A program made the position numbers and the translations under genes. The notes under the pieces were generated by a model. The model searched no databases, was not told the origin of the DNA, and saw nothing but the letters and a program-made list of their open reading frames with translations. A stretch of DNA of 64,000 bases, from assembly GCA_963697695.1 (NCBI GenBank), contig OY969094.1, positions 2,108,001-2,172,000 of the forward strand, written 5' to 3'. Below, one piece after another: positions 7,165 to 15,654 of the stretch. This DNA comes from VRUE01 sp963697695. Lineage in GTDB: Bacteria > Actinomycetota > Thermoleophilia > Solirubrobacterales > 70-9. Positions within the stretch are counted from its first letter, which is position 1. The number at the start of each line of letters is the position of its first letter.

Positions 7165-9185
7165 ACGATTCGGCGAAGAGCAGAGCCGCCGAGCTGCGGC
7201 GCCGGCTCGAGCACCATAACCGCCGCTACTACGTCCTCGACGATCCGGAGATCGGCGACGACGAGTACGACGCCCTGCTCAACGAGCTGCGCGAGATCGA
7301 GGCCGAGCACCCGGACCTGCTGACACCCGACTCGCCGACCCAGCGGGTGGGCGCGCCGCCGCTCGACCGCTTCGAGCAGGTCGAACACGCGGAGCAGATG
7401 CTCTCGCTTGCCAACGCCCGCGATGAGGAGGAGCTGCGCGCCTGGGAGACCCGCATTCGCAACCACCTCAAGCGCCTCGACATCAGCGCCGCCGAGTTCA
7501 GCTATACGACAGAGCCGAAGATCGACGGGCTGGCGATCTCGCTCACCTACGAGGACGGTGTCCTCACCCGCGGCGCCACTCGGGGCGACGGCAGGATCGG
7601 CGAGGACGTGACCCGCAACCTGCGCACGATCAGGGCGATCCCGCTGCGGATCGAGGATGCGCCGGCACTGGTGGAAGTGCGGGGCGAGGTCTACCTGCCG
7701 ATCGCCGACTTCAAGGCACTCAACGAGCGCCGAGCCGCGGCCGGCGAAGCCGCCTTCGCCAACCCGCGCAACTCGGCCGCGGGCTCGATCCGCCAGCTCG
7801 ATCCGGCGCTCGCCGCCGAACGGCCGCTTTCGATCTGGTCCTATGGGCTCGGTGCGACGCGAGGACTCGACCTCGCCACGCACAGCGAGGAGATCGAGTG
7901 GCTGCGCGAGCGAGGCTTCAAGGTCAACCCGGACACCGCCCACCATCCCGGCGTCGATTCCGTGGTCGAGCGCTGCCGCTGGTGGGAGGAGCGCCGCGAG
8001 GAGCTCGACTACGAGATCGACGGCGTCGTGGTCAAGGTCGACGAGCGGGCGCTGTGGCGGGAGCTGGGCGTGGTCGGTCGCGAGCCGCGCTGGGCGATCG
8101 CCTGGAAGTTCCCCCCGACGACGGCGACGACGAAACTGCTCGACGTGGTCTGGAACGTGGGGCGGACCGGCCACCTGGTTCCCTTCGCGATGCTGGAGCC
8201 CGTCCACGTCGGCGGGGTCACTGTCTCCACCGCCACCCTGCACAACGAGGAGGACCTCGCCCGCAAGGACGTACGGCTGGGAGACGAGGTGGTGGTGATG
8301 CGCGCCGGAGACGTGATTCCCCAGGTCGTCGCGCCACTGCCCCAGCGCCGGCCAAAAGGGACCCGCCGAGTGAAACCGCCGAAAAAATGCCCGGCCTGCG
8401 GCACGCCGGTCGAGAAGCCTGACGAAGCCGTCTTCTCGATCTGCCCCAACCGCGCCGGCTGCCCGGGCCAGTCCTTCCAGCACGTCAAGCACTTCGTCAG
8501 CAAGGGGGCGATGGACATCGACGGCCTTGGGGAGAAGCAGGCGATGCGCTTCCTGCGCGAGGGCCTGATTTCCGACGTCGCCGACATCTATGAGCTGAAG
8601 GAGGAGCAACTGGCGGAGCTGGAGGGGTTCGGCGAGCTCTCGGCCCGCAACCTCATGGCGGCGATCGAGGCTTCCCGCGGGCGCCCCTTCAGGACCGTTC
8701 TCTACGCGCTCGGCCTTCCTGGTGTCGGCTACGTCACGGCGGAGGTCCTAGCCGACCACTTCGGCTCGATCGACGCCCTGCACACTGCCGATCCCGAGCA
8801 GATCGAGGAGGTCGAGGGAGTAGGGCCGATCATGGCCGTCCAGATCGCCGAGTCGCTGGCCGACGAGCGCACCTGGGAGCTGGTCGGCAAGCTGCGCGAG
8901 AAGGGGCTGAAGCTCGAGCAGGACGCCTCTGAACGTCGTGCCGGCGGGGGCCCGCTGGAAGGCAAGACCCTTGTTCTCACCGGCACCCTCATCGACCTCA
9001 CCCGCGAGGAGGCAGCGGCCCTAATCAAGGCCGCCGGCGGCAAGGTCGTCAACTCGGTCTCGAAAAAGACCGACTACGTGGTCGCCGGCGAGAACCCCGG
9101 CTCGAAGCTGACCAAGGCCGAGTCCCTGGGCACCGAGGTCCTCGACGAGGCGGGCCTGCTCGAGCTGCTTCAGACAGATACGTAG
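7161..9185 (+). CDS. ligA: NAD-dependent DNA ligase LigA
   Basis: 674 residues, full length. Domain order: the Ia NAD-binding region (HNRRYYVLDDPEIGDDEYD), adenylation domain with the AMP-accepting Lys120 in EPKIDGLAI, OB fold, four-cysteine zinc finger (CPACG ... CPNRAGC, near 410-440), helix-hairpin-helix repeats and a C-terminal BRCT domain (from about 595). It seals nicks in replication and repair. The GTG start overlaps the surE stop. Confidence 0.98.
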   Translation: MNDSAKSRAAELRRRLEHHNRRYYVLDDPEIGDDEYDALLNELREIEAEHPDLLTPDSPTQRVGAPPLDRFEQVEHAEQMLSLANARDEEELRAWETRIRNHLKRLDISAAEFSYTTEPKIDGLAISLTYEDGVLTRGATRGDGRIGEDVTRNLRTIRAIPLRIEDAPALVEVRGEVYLPIADFKALNERRAAAGEAAFANPRNSAAGSIRQLDPALAAERPLSIWSYGLGATRGLDLATHSEEIEWLRERGFKVNPDTAHHPGVDSVVERCRWWEERREELDYEIDGVVVKVDERALWRELGVVGREPRWAIAWKFPPTTATTKLLDVVWNVGRTGHLVPFAMLEPVHVGGVTVSTATLHNEEDLARKDVRLGDEVVVMRAGDVIPQVVAPLPQRRPKGTRRVKPPKKCPACGTPVEKPDEAVFSICPNRAGCPGQSFQHVKHFVSKGAMDIDGLGEKQAMRFLREGLISDVADIYELKEEQLAELEGFGELSARNLMAAIEASRGRPFRTVLYALGLPGVGYVTAEVLADHFGSIDALHTADPEQIEEVEGVGPIMAVQIAESLADERTWELVGKLREKGLKLEQDASERRAGGGPLEGKTLVLTGTLIDLTREEAAALIKAAGGKVVNSVSKKTDYVVAGENPGSKLTKAESLGTEVLDEAGLLELLQTDT

Positions 9186-9251
9186 CTCAGATATTTCGCT
9201 TTCGTCACATTCGGCGCACTCGCGTGAGTCGAGCAGTGTCAAGGTCCAGAG

Positions 9252-9476
9252 ATGACGTTTGCCCAGATCGGGCCGCTGACTACGACAGTCGAAGCTGTGG
9301 CAACCGCTGTGGGTGCAGGCGTCTTGCTGGGCGGTGTCACGGCGGGAATCGTCAGGCTCGCGGCGGGCCCCTCTCGTACCGAGATCGAGTCCGGAGCCCT
9401 TCGCAGCGGCTACATGGGCGGAGCCGTCGGCGCCGCTTTCGTGCTCGTCGACGTAGTCCTGCGCTATGGTGGATGA
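9252..9476 (+). CDS. Small two-helix membrane protein, unknown function
   Basis: 74 residues with two hydrophobic stretches (about 10-35 and 53-70) separated by a short charged loop (PSRTEIESGALR). No family recognised. It lies between ligA and another tiny membrane gene on the same strand. No strong ribosome-binding site precedes the ATG, which lowers confidence. Confidence 0.45.
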   Translation: MTFAQIGPLTTTVEAVATAVGAGVLLGGVTAGIVRLAAGPSRTEIESGALRSGYMGGAVGAAFVLVDVVLRYGG

Positions 9477-9505
9477 AATGAGTTGTCTGCTATGAGGATG
9501 AGGCT

Positions 9506-9700
9506 GTGGAAGGTCTTCGTTACGCAAATATCGGCATAGCAGTTTGTATAGCGATCACGATCGTGGGGGTACTCGTCTTTAAGGACTCGAGCGAAGCAGC
9601 AATGCAGGCCTGTGCGCTCTTCGGGTTTGCTGTGGCGTTGATCGTCGCCAACGTCCTCGACGCGCGCGCCAAGCGACGGAAGAAGGAACGCGCTCAGTAG
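9506..9700 (+). CDS. Small two-helix membrane protein, unknown function
   Basis: 64 residues from GTG, preceded by GAGGATGAGG. Two hydrophobic segments (about 8-25 and 33-52) and a strongly basic tail (RAKRRKKER), giving an N-out/C-in or hairpin topology. No family recognised. Convergent with the carboxypeptidase gene and overlapping its 3' end by seven bases. Confidence 0.5.
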   Translation: MEGLRYANIGIAVCIAITIVGVLVFKDSSEAAMQACALFGFAVALIVANVLDARAKRRKKERAQ

Positions 9701-10938
9701 GAGGCGATCGCGGCGGCGATTCGGTCTTGTTCGAGATGGGCGAGGCTGAGGTTGCTGACGCTGCCCATCAGGATCGAGAAGGTCATTATTCTGCCGCTGC
9801 GGTTGAAGCAGTAGCCGGAGAGGTTGCTGACGCCGGTGAGCGTGCCGGTCTTGGTTCGGCAGCGGCCCTCGGCGGCGGTCCCGTCGGTGCGTGAGACGAC
9901 CGTTCCCTCGCGGCCGGTCAGGGCAAGGTCCTGGATGAACTCGTCGCCGACTTCGGTCGTTCGCATCGCCTGCAGGAAGGCGACGACCTGGCGCGGCGAG
10001 GCGCGGTTGGACCTGGTCAGGCCCGAGCCGTCGACGGCGTGCAGGCCGGAGCCCAGCTGGCGGGCGAAGCGCTCGACCACGGTCGCTCCGGCTGCGGTGC
10101 TTCCCCCGCTGCCGAACCGCGCTCCCAGCAGCTTGATCAGCATCTCGGCGAAGAAGTTGTGCGAGTAGACGTTCGTCGTGTTGACGATCTGGGTCAGCGG
10201 CGGCGACTGCACGCTGGCGATCGTCCTGCTCCCAGCCGGTGCCGTGCCCAGAGCGACCTTGGTGGGTAGGTCGATGCCCGCGCCGTGCAGCGACCGGACC
10301 AGGGTCGAGGCGGCGACCTTGGCCGGATCCGAAGCAAAGCTGCGTCCCGCGGCGCTGCTGTAGCCGGAGTTCAGCGAGAGGCCGGATAGCGGGCCTATAT
10401 AGGAGCTGGTTCCGTAGCCGGAATCGGCGACCCCGCGCAGGCGGTCGAAGATGGTGTCGTCGGCGTAGAGCCTGCCGGTGACGGAGCGGATCCCGGCGGC
10501 CCGGATCTGCCCCTTCAGGGCCAGCAGGTCGGTGCCGAGCCCGCCGAGGAAGCGGTCGTAGAACGCCGGTGTCCCAAGGGCCGGGTCGCCGCCGCCGACC
10601 AGATAGAGATTGCCGCGAAGCACGCCGTTGGGCGTCAGCTCTCCGCTGCTGGCCACCGTGGTCTCGATCCGGGCATCGATGCCGAGGCGCGACAGGGCGG
10701 TGGCGGTGGTGAAGATCTTCATGTTCGAGGCCAGCGGCCGCAGCCGTCCCGGCGCCCGCGCGCAGACCGGTCGTCCCGTTTCGGCATCGACCACGTAGAG
10801 GCCGCTGGCCGCTCCGCCCCCGCGGACCAGCCGTCCGCGTAGCGAGTCGCAGAGCGGTCCTGCGGACGCTGTCGCGGGAAGCAGGAGAATCGCGATGAGC
10901 GCCAGGAGAACGGCTGAAATTGGGAGGGTCCGCCTCAC
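9694..10938 (-). CDS. dacB: D-alanyl-D-alanine carboxypeptidase/endopeptidase, PBP4 (DacB, S13) family
   Basis: 414 residues. A signal peptide of about 26 residues ends in ATASA. The three serine-acyltransferase motifs are in order: SNMK (Ser71-Lys74), SHN after NTTNVY (SxN), and KTG in CRTKTGTLTGVSN. The protein would trim or cleave peptidoglycan stem peptides outside the membrane. The domain inserted between motifs 1 and 2 fits the S13 family. Likely monocistronic; it starts 15 bases from the divergent patatin gene. Confidence 0.93.
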   Translation of the reverse strand: MRRTLPISAVLLALIAILLLPATASAGPLCDSLRGRLVRGGGAASGLYVVDAETGRPVCARAPGRLRPLASNMKIFTTATALSRLGIDARIETTVASSGELTPNGVLRGNLYLVGGGDPALGTPAFYDRFLGGLGTDLLALKGQIRAAGIRSVTGRLYADDTIFDRLRGVADSGYGTSSYIGPLSGLSLNSGYSSAAGRSFASDPAKVAASTLVRSLHGAGIDLPTKVALGTAPAGSRTIASVQSPPLTQIVNTTNVYSHNFFAEMLIKLLGARFGSGGSTAAGATVVERFARQLGSGLHAVDGSGLTRSNRASPRQVVAFLQAMRTTEVGDEFIQDLALTGREGTVVSRTDGTAAEGRCRTKTGTLTGVSNLSGYCFNRSGRIMTFSILMGSVSNLSLAHLEQDRIAAAIASY

Positions 10939-10953
10939 TGAGTGAGATAATCC

Positions 10954-12207
10954 ATGTTTATGGGCAAAGTTGTGGACATCGAGTCCCAGCCGCGACGGCG
11001 CCGCGGCCGTAAACGCCCGTCTAAGACCGCTCTCGTCCTCGGCGGTGGCGGCTTCACCGGTGGGGTCTATGAGATCGGCGCCCTACGCGCCCTCGACCTG
11101 CTCGCGGTCAACAGCACCGTCAACAACTTCGACGTCTACGTCGGCACCAGCGCCGGCTCTTTCGTCGCCGCCATGCTCGCCAATGGCGTCACGCCCGACG
11201 AGATGATGCAGGTGATCAACCGGCGCATCCCCTCGGATCTGGAGGATCTGGACCTGGGCAAGGTGTTGAAGCCCAACTACCTCGGCTTCCTGCAGAAGGC
11301 CGCGATGCTGCCGCTGCGCACGGCGGAGCTGGCTCGCAGCCTGGTGCGGATGGGCACGTTCTCGGCGATGGACGTAGGGGTGGGGCTGGCGGAGGCGCTG
11401 CCTACGGGTTTCTATTCGGGCGAGGGCATCTCGGACTACGTGGGGGCTGCGCTGAGCGAAGACGGCCGCGTGGACGACTTTCGCCTGCTCGACAGGGAGC
11501 TCTACCTGACCGCAACCGATCTCGACACCTGCGAGCGGATCGTCTTCGGCGAGGAGGGCTGGAGCGACGTTCCGATCTCGAAAGCGATTCAGTGCTCGAC
11601 CGCGCTGCCGATCGTCTACAAGCCGGTCGACCTCAAGGGTCGCCAGATGGTCGACGGCGGCATTCGCTCGACTACCAACGTCGACATCGCGGTCGAAAAG
11701 GGAGCGAAATTCATCGTCGTCGTCAACCCGCTCGTGCCCTTCGTCAACGACTTCGAGAAAACGATCCCCACCGTGTTCGGCACGCGCGTGCGGCGTGTCT
11801 CCGACATGGGCTTGCCCGCGATCGCCAACCAGACCTTCCGTTTGATCGCCCACGCCCGCCTGCACCAGGCGGTCGAGCAGTGGCAGGAGCGCTACCCGGG
11901 CGTCGACATCATCCTGCTCGAGCCCGAGCCCAACGACGAGTTGATGTTCGGCACGCCGATCATGGACTACTCGCGGCGCCTCAAAATCGCCCGCCACGGC
12001 TTCGAATCGGTAACCGCGGCCCTGGCCCAGGACTACGACCGCTACAAGGAGATCTCCGACCGCCACGGCCTCGAGATCTCCGAGCGCCGCGTCCGCCGCG
12101 TGGTCGAGCGAGCCGCCGAAGAGGAGCCCGAACAGCTATCCGCCTGGCGCCGCGTCCTCGAGCAGACGACCTCCACTCTGCTTCGCCAATCCGGCGAGGC
12201 GTCCTGA
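10954..12207 (+). CDS. Patatin-like phospholipase family protein
   Basis: 417 residues. The patatin signature is complete: oxyanion-hole glycines LGGGGFTGG (about 29-37), nucleophile Ser66 in GTSAG, and the catalytic Asp234 in VDGGIR. These enzymes cleave acyl esters of phospholipids or other lipids. A basic N-terminal patch (RRRRGRKRP) precedes the domain and no signal peptide is seen, so it is probably cytoplasmic. ATG at 10954 or 10960 could be used. Confidence 0.9.
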   Translation: MFMGKVVDIESQPRRRRGRKRPSKTALVLGGGGFTGGVYEIGALRALDLLAVNSTVNNFDVYVGTSAGSFVAAMLANGVTPDEMMQVINRRIPSDLEDLDLGKVLKPNYLGFLQKAAMLPLRTAELARSLVRMGTFSAMDVGVGLAEALPTGFYSGEGISDYVGAALSEDGRVDDFRLLDRELYLTATDLDTCERIVFGEEGWSDVPISKAIQCSTALPIVYKPVDLKGRQMVDGGIRSTTNVDIAVEKGAKFIVVVNPLVPFVNDFEKTIPTVFGTRVRRVSDMGLPAIANQTFRLIAHARLHQAVEQWQERYPGVDIILLEPEPNDELMFGTPIMDYSRRLKIARHGFESVTAALAQDYDRYKEISDRHGLEISERRVRRVVERAAEEEPEQLSAWRRVLEQTTSTLLRQSGEAS

Positions 12208-12219
12208 GCCGCAGCGGAG

Positions 12220-12240
12220 GGGATCCGGCAACCGGATCCC
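12220..12240 (+). terminator. Hairpin after the patatin gene
   Basis: GGGATCCGG and CCGGATCCC form a perfect nine-base-pair stem with a three-base loop, starting 13 bases after the patatin stop codon. No T run follows, so termination is plausible but unproven. Confidence 0.5.
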
Positions 12241-12340
12241 TCCCAAGCTCGAGCTCGGACGAGTTACGAGGCGACGCAGGGCTCGATCAGCTGCGGGCGT
12301 TCCGACGACGCGGCTAGGCGTCCTGAAGCTGACGATGGGA

Positions 12341-12457
12341 CGGGAGGGTCGGTGATGCCTCCGAACGTTTTGCGCGGGAGGAGCGCTGCACAAGAGGCGT
12401 TAGCAGGAGCCTCTTCTTCGACGAGTTGCGAGTGAGGAGGCATCACCGACCCTCCCG
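12341..12457. repeat. 22-bp inverted repeat with nested hairpin between convergent genes
   Basis: Arms at 12341-12362 and 12436-12457 are perfect reverse complements. The 73-base interior holds a second, seven-base-pair hairpin (AAGAGGC at 12392-12398, GCCTCTT at 12409-12415). It lies between the 3' ends of the patatin and acyl-CoA synthetase genes. The rest of the gap from 12241 to 12469 shows no plausible gene. A bidirectional termination role or a miniature mobile-element remnant are both possible. Confidence 0.7.
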
Positions 12458-12469
12458 CCTCGTGCCACC

Positions 12470-14251
12470 TCAGGCCGCGTAAAGTCGCTCGATCTCGTCC
12501 TCGTGCTTGGCCGCGACCACTGCCCGCTTGACCTTGAGCGTCGGCGTCAGCTCGCCGCTTTCCTGGCTCAGGTCGCGGGGCAGGATTGCGATCTTCTTCA
12601 CCTGCTCGACCCGGGCGAACTTCTCGTTGATCTGCGCCACGTGGTCTTCGATCGCTTTGCGCACCTCTGGGTTGGCGGCGAGCTGCTCGGGGTCCTCGGG
12701 GAGGCCCTTCTCTTTGGCGTAGGCCACCGCATCTTCGGGGTCCAGCGTGACCAGGGCGACCAGGTAGGGCCTGCGGTCGCCGACCACGACGCACTGCGAG
12801 ACCAGCGGGTGCTGCTTGATCTCGTTCTCGAGGTTGGCCGGGGTGATGTTCTTACCGCCGGCGGTGATGATGATGTCCTTCTTGCGGCCGGTGATCTTGA
12901 TGAACCCATCGCCGTCGACCTCGCCGATGTCGCCGGTGTGAAGCCAGCCGTCGACGATCGTCTCCCGGGTCGCCTCCTCGTTCTTGTAGTAGCCCTGGAA
13001 GACGTTCGGTCCCTTGACCAGGATCTCGCCGTCGTCGGCGATTTTCACCTCGCAGCCCGGGAACGGTTTGCCGATCGTGCCGATCCTGAAGTCCTCGGGA
13101 GTGGAGATCGTCGCCGCGGTTGAGGTCTCGGTCATTCCCCAGCCCTCGAGCACGAGGACCCCTGCGGCATCGAAGAAGCGCAGGATCTCGGGATTGATCG
13201 GCGCTGCGCCGGAGACCGCGAGCCGCAGCTCGCCGCCGAAGAGGCCGCGGATCTTCGAGAGAACCTTCTCGTCGGCGAACGCGTACTGCTTGCGGAGGAG
13301 GAAGCCGGGCTTGCGCCCCGCTCGCTCAGTCTCCCGCATCTTCTTGCCGACCCCGATCGCCCAGTTGAAGATCGCCTTCTTGAGGCCGCCCTCTTTCTCG
13401 ATCCCGCTGGTCGCGGCGGTGTAGATCTTCTCGAAGATCCGCGGCACCGAGGGGAAGTAGGTCGGTTTCAGCTCGGCGAGGTTGGGCAGGATCTTCAGCG
13501 GGTCGCGCTCCCAATAGGCAAGGGTGGCGCCGAGGTCGAAGCTGCCGAGCTGGATCAGGAGGGCGAAGGAGTGGGCGAGGGGGAGGTAGAGGTAGCTGAC
13601 GTCCTCGCCCTCGATCACGCTGTTCTCGTTGACCATGTCGAGCATCGCCCGGTAGTTGCCGTGGCTGATGATGCAGCCCTTGGGGGGCCCGGTCGTGCCC
13701 GAGGTGTAGATGAAGGTGCAGATGTCCCCTCGGGTGACGGCGCTCCAGCGTGCCTCCCAGTCGGAGCCGTTGCCGGTCGCGCCCTTCGCCGTCAGTTCCT
13801 CGAAGGAGATCGCGTCCTCGCTGGTGCCGGTCATTCGCACCACGTGCTCGAGCAGGGGCAGGCGGTCGCGCACAGCGCGGATCTTCTCCATCTGTTCGTC
13901 GTCCTCGACGACGACGACCTTGGCGTCGGAGTTCTCCAGCACGTACTGGCACTCCTCGGGCGAGTTGGTCTGGTAGATCGGCACCACGACAGCACCGGCC
14001 GAGAGGGCGGCGAAGTCGAAGTAGGTCCACTCTGGGCGCGTGTTGCCGAGAATCGAGACCTTGTCGCCCTTCTCGACCCCGAGCGAGATCAGCCCGAGCG
14101 AGAGCGAGCGGACGATCTCCAAGACCTCTTTGAAGCTGCGATCGACCCAGGCGCCGTCCTGCTTGTAGCGAACCGCAGGGGCATCGCCGTAGATCTCGGC
14201 TGCGCGCGGAAGCAGATCCGCGAGGGTCGCCGATTTGGTTCCCCGCCCCAT
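12470..14251 (-). CDS. Long-chain fatty-acid--CoA ligase (AMP-forming, FadD15 type)
   Basis: 593 residues. The adenylate-forming signature TSGTTGPPKG is at about 183-192, followed by the A5-type GWGMTETS and the hinge/A8 segment GWLHTGDIG ... KITGRKKDIIITAGGKNI. It activates fatty acids with ATP and CoA at the membrane for beta-oxidation or lipid synthesis. The overall form matches the FadD15/LACS subgroup. It is transcribed toward the patatin gene, with the inverted repeat between them. Confidence 0.93.
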   Translation of the reverse strand: MGRGTKSATLADLLPRAAEIYGDAPAVRYKQDGAWVDRSFKEVLEIVRSLSLGLISLGVEKGDKVSILGNTRPEWTYFDFAALSAGAVVVPIYQTNSPEECQYVLENSDAKVVVVEDDEQMEKIRAVRDRLPLLEHVVRMTGTSEDAISFEELTAKGATGNGSDWEARWSAVTRGDICTFIYTSGTTGPPKGCIISHGNYRAMLDMVNENSVIEGEDVSYLYLPLAHSFALLIQLGSFDLGATLAYWERDPLKILPNLAELKPTYFPSVPRIFEKIYTAATSGIEKEGGLKKAIFNWAIGVGKKMRETERAGRKPGFLLRKQYAFADEKVLSKIRGLFGGELRLAVSGAAPINPEILRFFDAAGVLVLEGWGMTETSTAATISTPEDFRIGTIGKPFPGCEVKIADDGEILVKGPNVFQGYYKNEEATRETIVDGWLHTGDIGEVDGDGFIKITGRKKDIIITAGGKNITPANLENEIKQHPLVSQCVVVGDRRPYLVALVTLDPEDAVAYAKEKGLPEDPEQLAANPEVRKAIEDHVAQINEKFARVEQVKKIAILPRDLSQESGELTPTLKVKRAVVAAKHEDEIERLYAA

Positions 14252-14288
14252 AGCGGGGGAAAGTCTAGTTAATAGTCAAATAGCGGCG

Positions 14289-15253
14289 CTAGCTGTAGTT
14301 CCCAGCAACGTTCGTCAGCCTTGACGCGGGCGGTCGGTGGCCGAGGCTGCCGTGTGGTCTTCGCCAGTTGTAGCGCTCGAGCCAGGAAGGCAGCGCCGCG
14401 GTGCGCTCTGCGCTGGTGGGAAAGACCCGTCCATAGGCCCACTCGCGCAGCATCGTCTGGATGAAGCGCTCGGCCTTGCCGTTAGTGCGAGGACGATAGG
14501 GCTGGGTGCGCAGGTGGCGCAGGCCGAGCTCGCGGCAGGCGAGGGCGTGGACAGAGGAGACGTAGGGCGAGCCGTTGTCGGTCATGACCCGCTGCACCGA
14601 GATCCCGTGAGAGGCGAAGAACCCAACCGCCCGGCGCAGGAAGCCAACTGCGGTCTCGCCTCGCTCGTTGGACAGAACCTCGGCGTAGGCCAGGCGAGAG
14701 TGATCGTCGATGGCGATGTGGACGAACTCCCAGCCGGCGAGACGCACGGGCTTGCCGTTGCGGTGGGTGCTCGCCTGTCCCCGCCTATTGCCGGTCACCC
14801 GGTGACCCGGCTTGAGGATGCGGCCCAGCTTCTTGACGTCGATGTGGATCAGCTCGCCCGGTTGCCGTCTCTCGTAGCGATTGGGTGGCTCAGGTGGCTC
14901 CAGCCGGCTGAGCTTGCCAAGCCCCTCGCGTTTCAACACCACCGATACCGTCGAGAGGGGCATTGCGAGCAGCTCGGCGATCTCAGTCGAGGTCATCCGC
15001 AGGCGGCGAAGGGCCAGGATCGCGGCGACCCTCTCGCGCGGTGTCCGGTGGGGGATCGAGTGCGGGGCCGAGGAGCGGTCAAGTAGGCCGGCCTCTCCCT
15101 CGGAGCGGTAGCGGGAGATCCAGCGATAGACGGTTGGTCGGCAACGCCGGCGGCCTCGGCCGCCGCCCTTGCCGACCAACCGTGCTCCAAGACCCTCTCG
15201 ATGACAAGGGCCCTGCCTTTCGGCGTAAGGCGTGCTCTAGCGTGGACTTGCAT
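14289..15253 (-). pseudogene. IS481-family transposase, frameshifted near 15141-15145
   Basis: The protein begins at ATG 15253 after a good AGGAGG, with the N-terminal helix-turn-helix (LTPKGRALVIERVLEHGWS, AARAAAEAAGV). One base is missing after GGCGTT, and the match continues in another frame as RPTVYRWISRYRSEGEAGLLDRS. The DDE core follows: FVHIAIDDHSR, then MTDNGSPY, then a Glu in NGKAERFIQTMLREW. The final codon and TAG stop use bases of the flanking CTAG target. Whether the shift is a real inactivation or a read error cannot be told here. Confidence 0.85.
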
Positions 15254-15346
15254 CCGGACCTCCTGGGGCTGGTTTGGCTTCGCAGCTCCAGCCTCCAGCG
15301 AGGCCCGGATGTCTCAGCTACTGACGAAGGTGGTTAGGAACTACAG
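14293..15346 (-). mobile_element. IS481-family insertion sequence, about 1.05 kb
   Basis: Ends are imperfect inverted repeats: CTGTAGTTCC at the left and GGAACTACAG at the right match perfectly, then about 17 more positions match with four differences, including a shared TTCGTCAG. Direct CTAG repeats flank the element (14289-14292 and 15347-15350), the known IS481 target. It carries one transposase gene, read leftward, with a one-base frameshift. Confidence 0.9.
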
Positions 15347-15532
15347 CTAGGCCGTGGGCGCCTCTCGCTGCTGCGACTTGCCCGACAGGTTCCGCAGCGA
15401 AGATTCGAAGAGGAATCTGTCAATCCGTCCGTGGAAGATGGGCACACCCATCTGCATGCACTTGCCGATCACCTCCTGCCGCTTCATCTGAAGTTCCTCG
15501 GCAAGCTCGGACGGGGTGAGGTGATTGGCCAC
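15347..15532 (-). CDS. Small helix-turn-helix protein (excisionase/MerR-like fold), 61 residues
   Basis: GGGAGG seven bases upstream supports the GTG at 15532 as start; an in-frame ATG at 15601 would overlap the promoter. The core LTPSELAEELQMKRQEVIGKC looks like a DNA-binding helix-turn-helix, followed by a short wing-like GVPIFHGRIDRFLF. The TAG stop is part of the CTAG where the IS element inserted, so the protein is probably intact. It may bind the inverted repeat in its own promoter, but that is inference. Confidence 0.6.
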   Translation of the reverse strand: MANHLTPSELAEELQMKRQEVIGKCMQMGVPIFHGRIDRFLFESSLRNLSGKSQQREAPTA

Positions 15533-15569
15533 GGCGGACCTCCCAGGTCGTTGAAATCGGGTAGAGAGA

Positions 15570-15597
15570 TATTTACCCGCTAAAGCGGACGTGTCAA
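15570..15597 (-). promoter_or_regulatory. Promoter with embedded operator upstream of the small HTH gene
   Basis: Read leftward, TTGACA (15592-15597) and TAAATA (15570-15575) are separated by 16 bases, close to the housekeeping sigma consensus. The spacer contains the inverted repeat CCGCT-TT-AGCGG (15577-15588), placed where a bound repressor would block polymerase. Confidence 0.65.
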
Positions 15598-15654
15598 CCA
15601 AAGGGGCGCACTGAGCGAGAATCGGCGGCGGCGTCGAGTCGCGATAATGCGTAC

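Noticed and set aside
14993..15253. Separate small gene at the right end of the IS element
   Set aside because: Its first part is the N-terminal HTH of the IS481 transposase; the rest is out of frame. Treated as one frameshifted gene.
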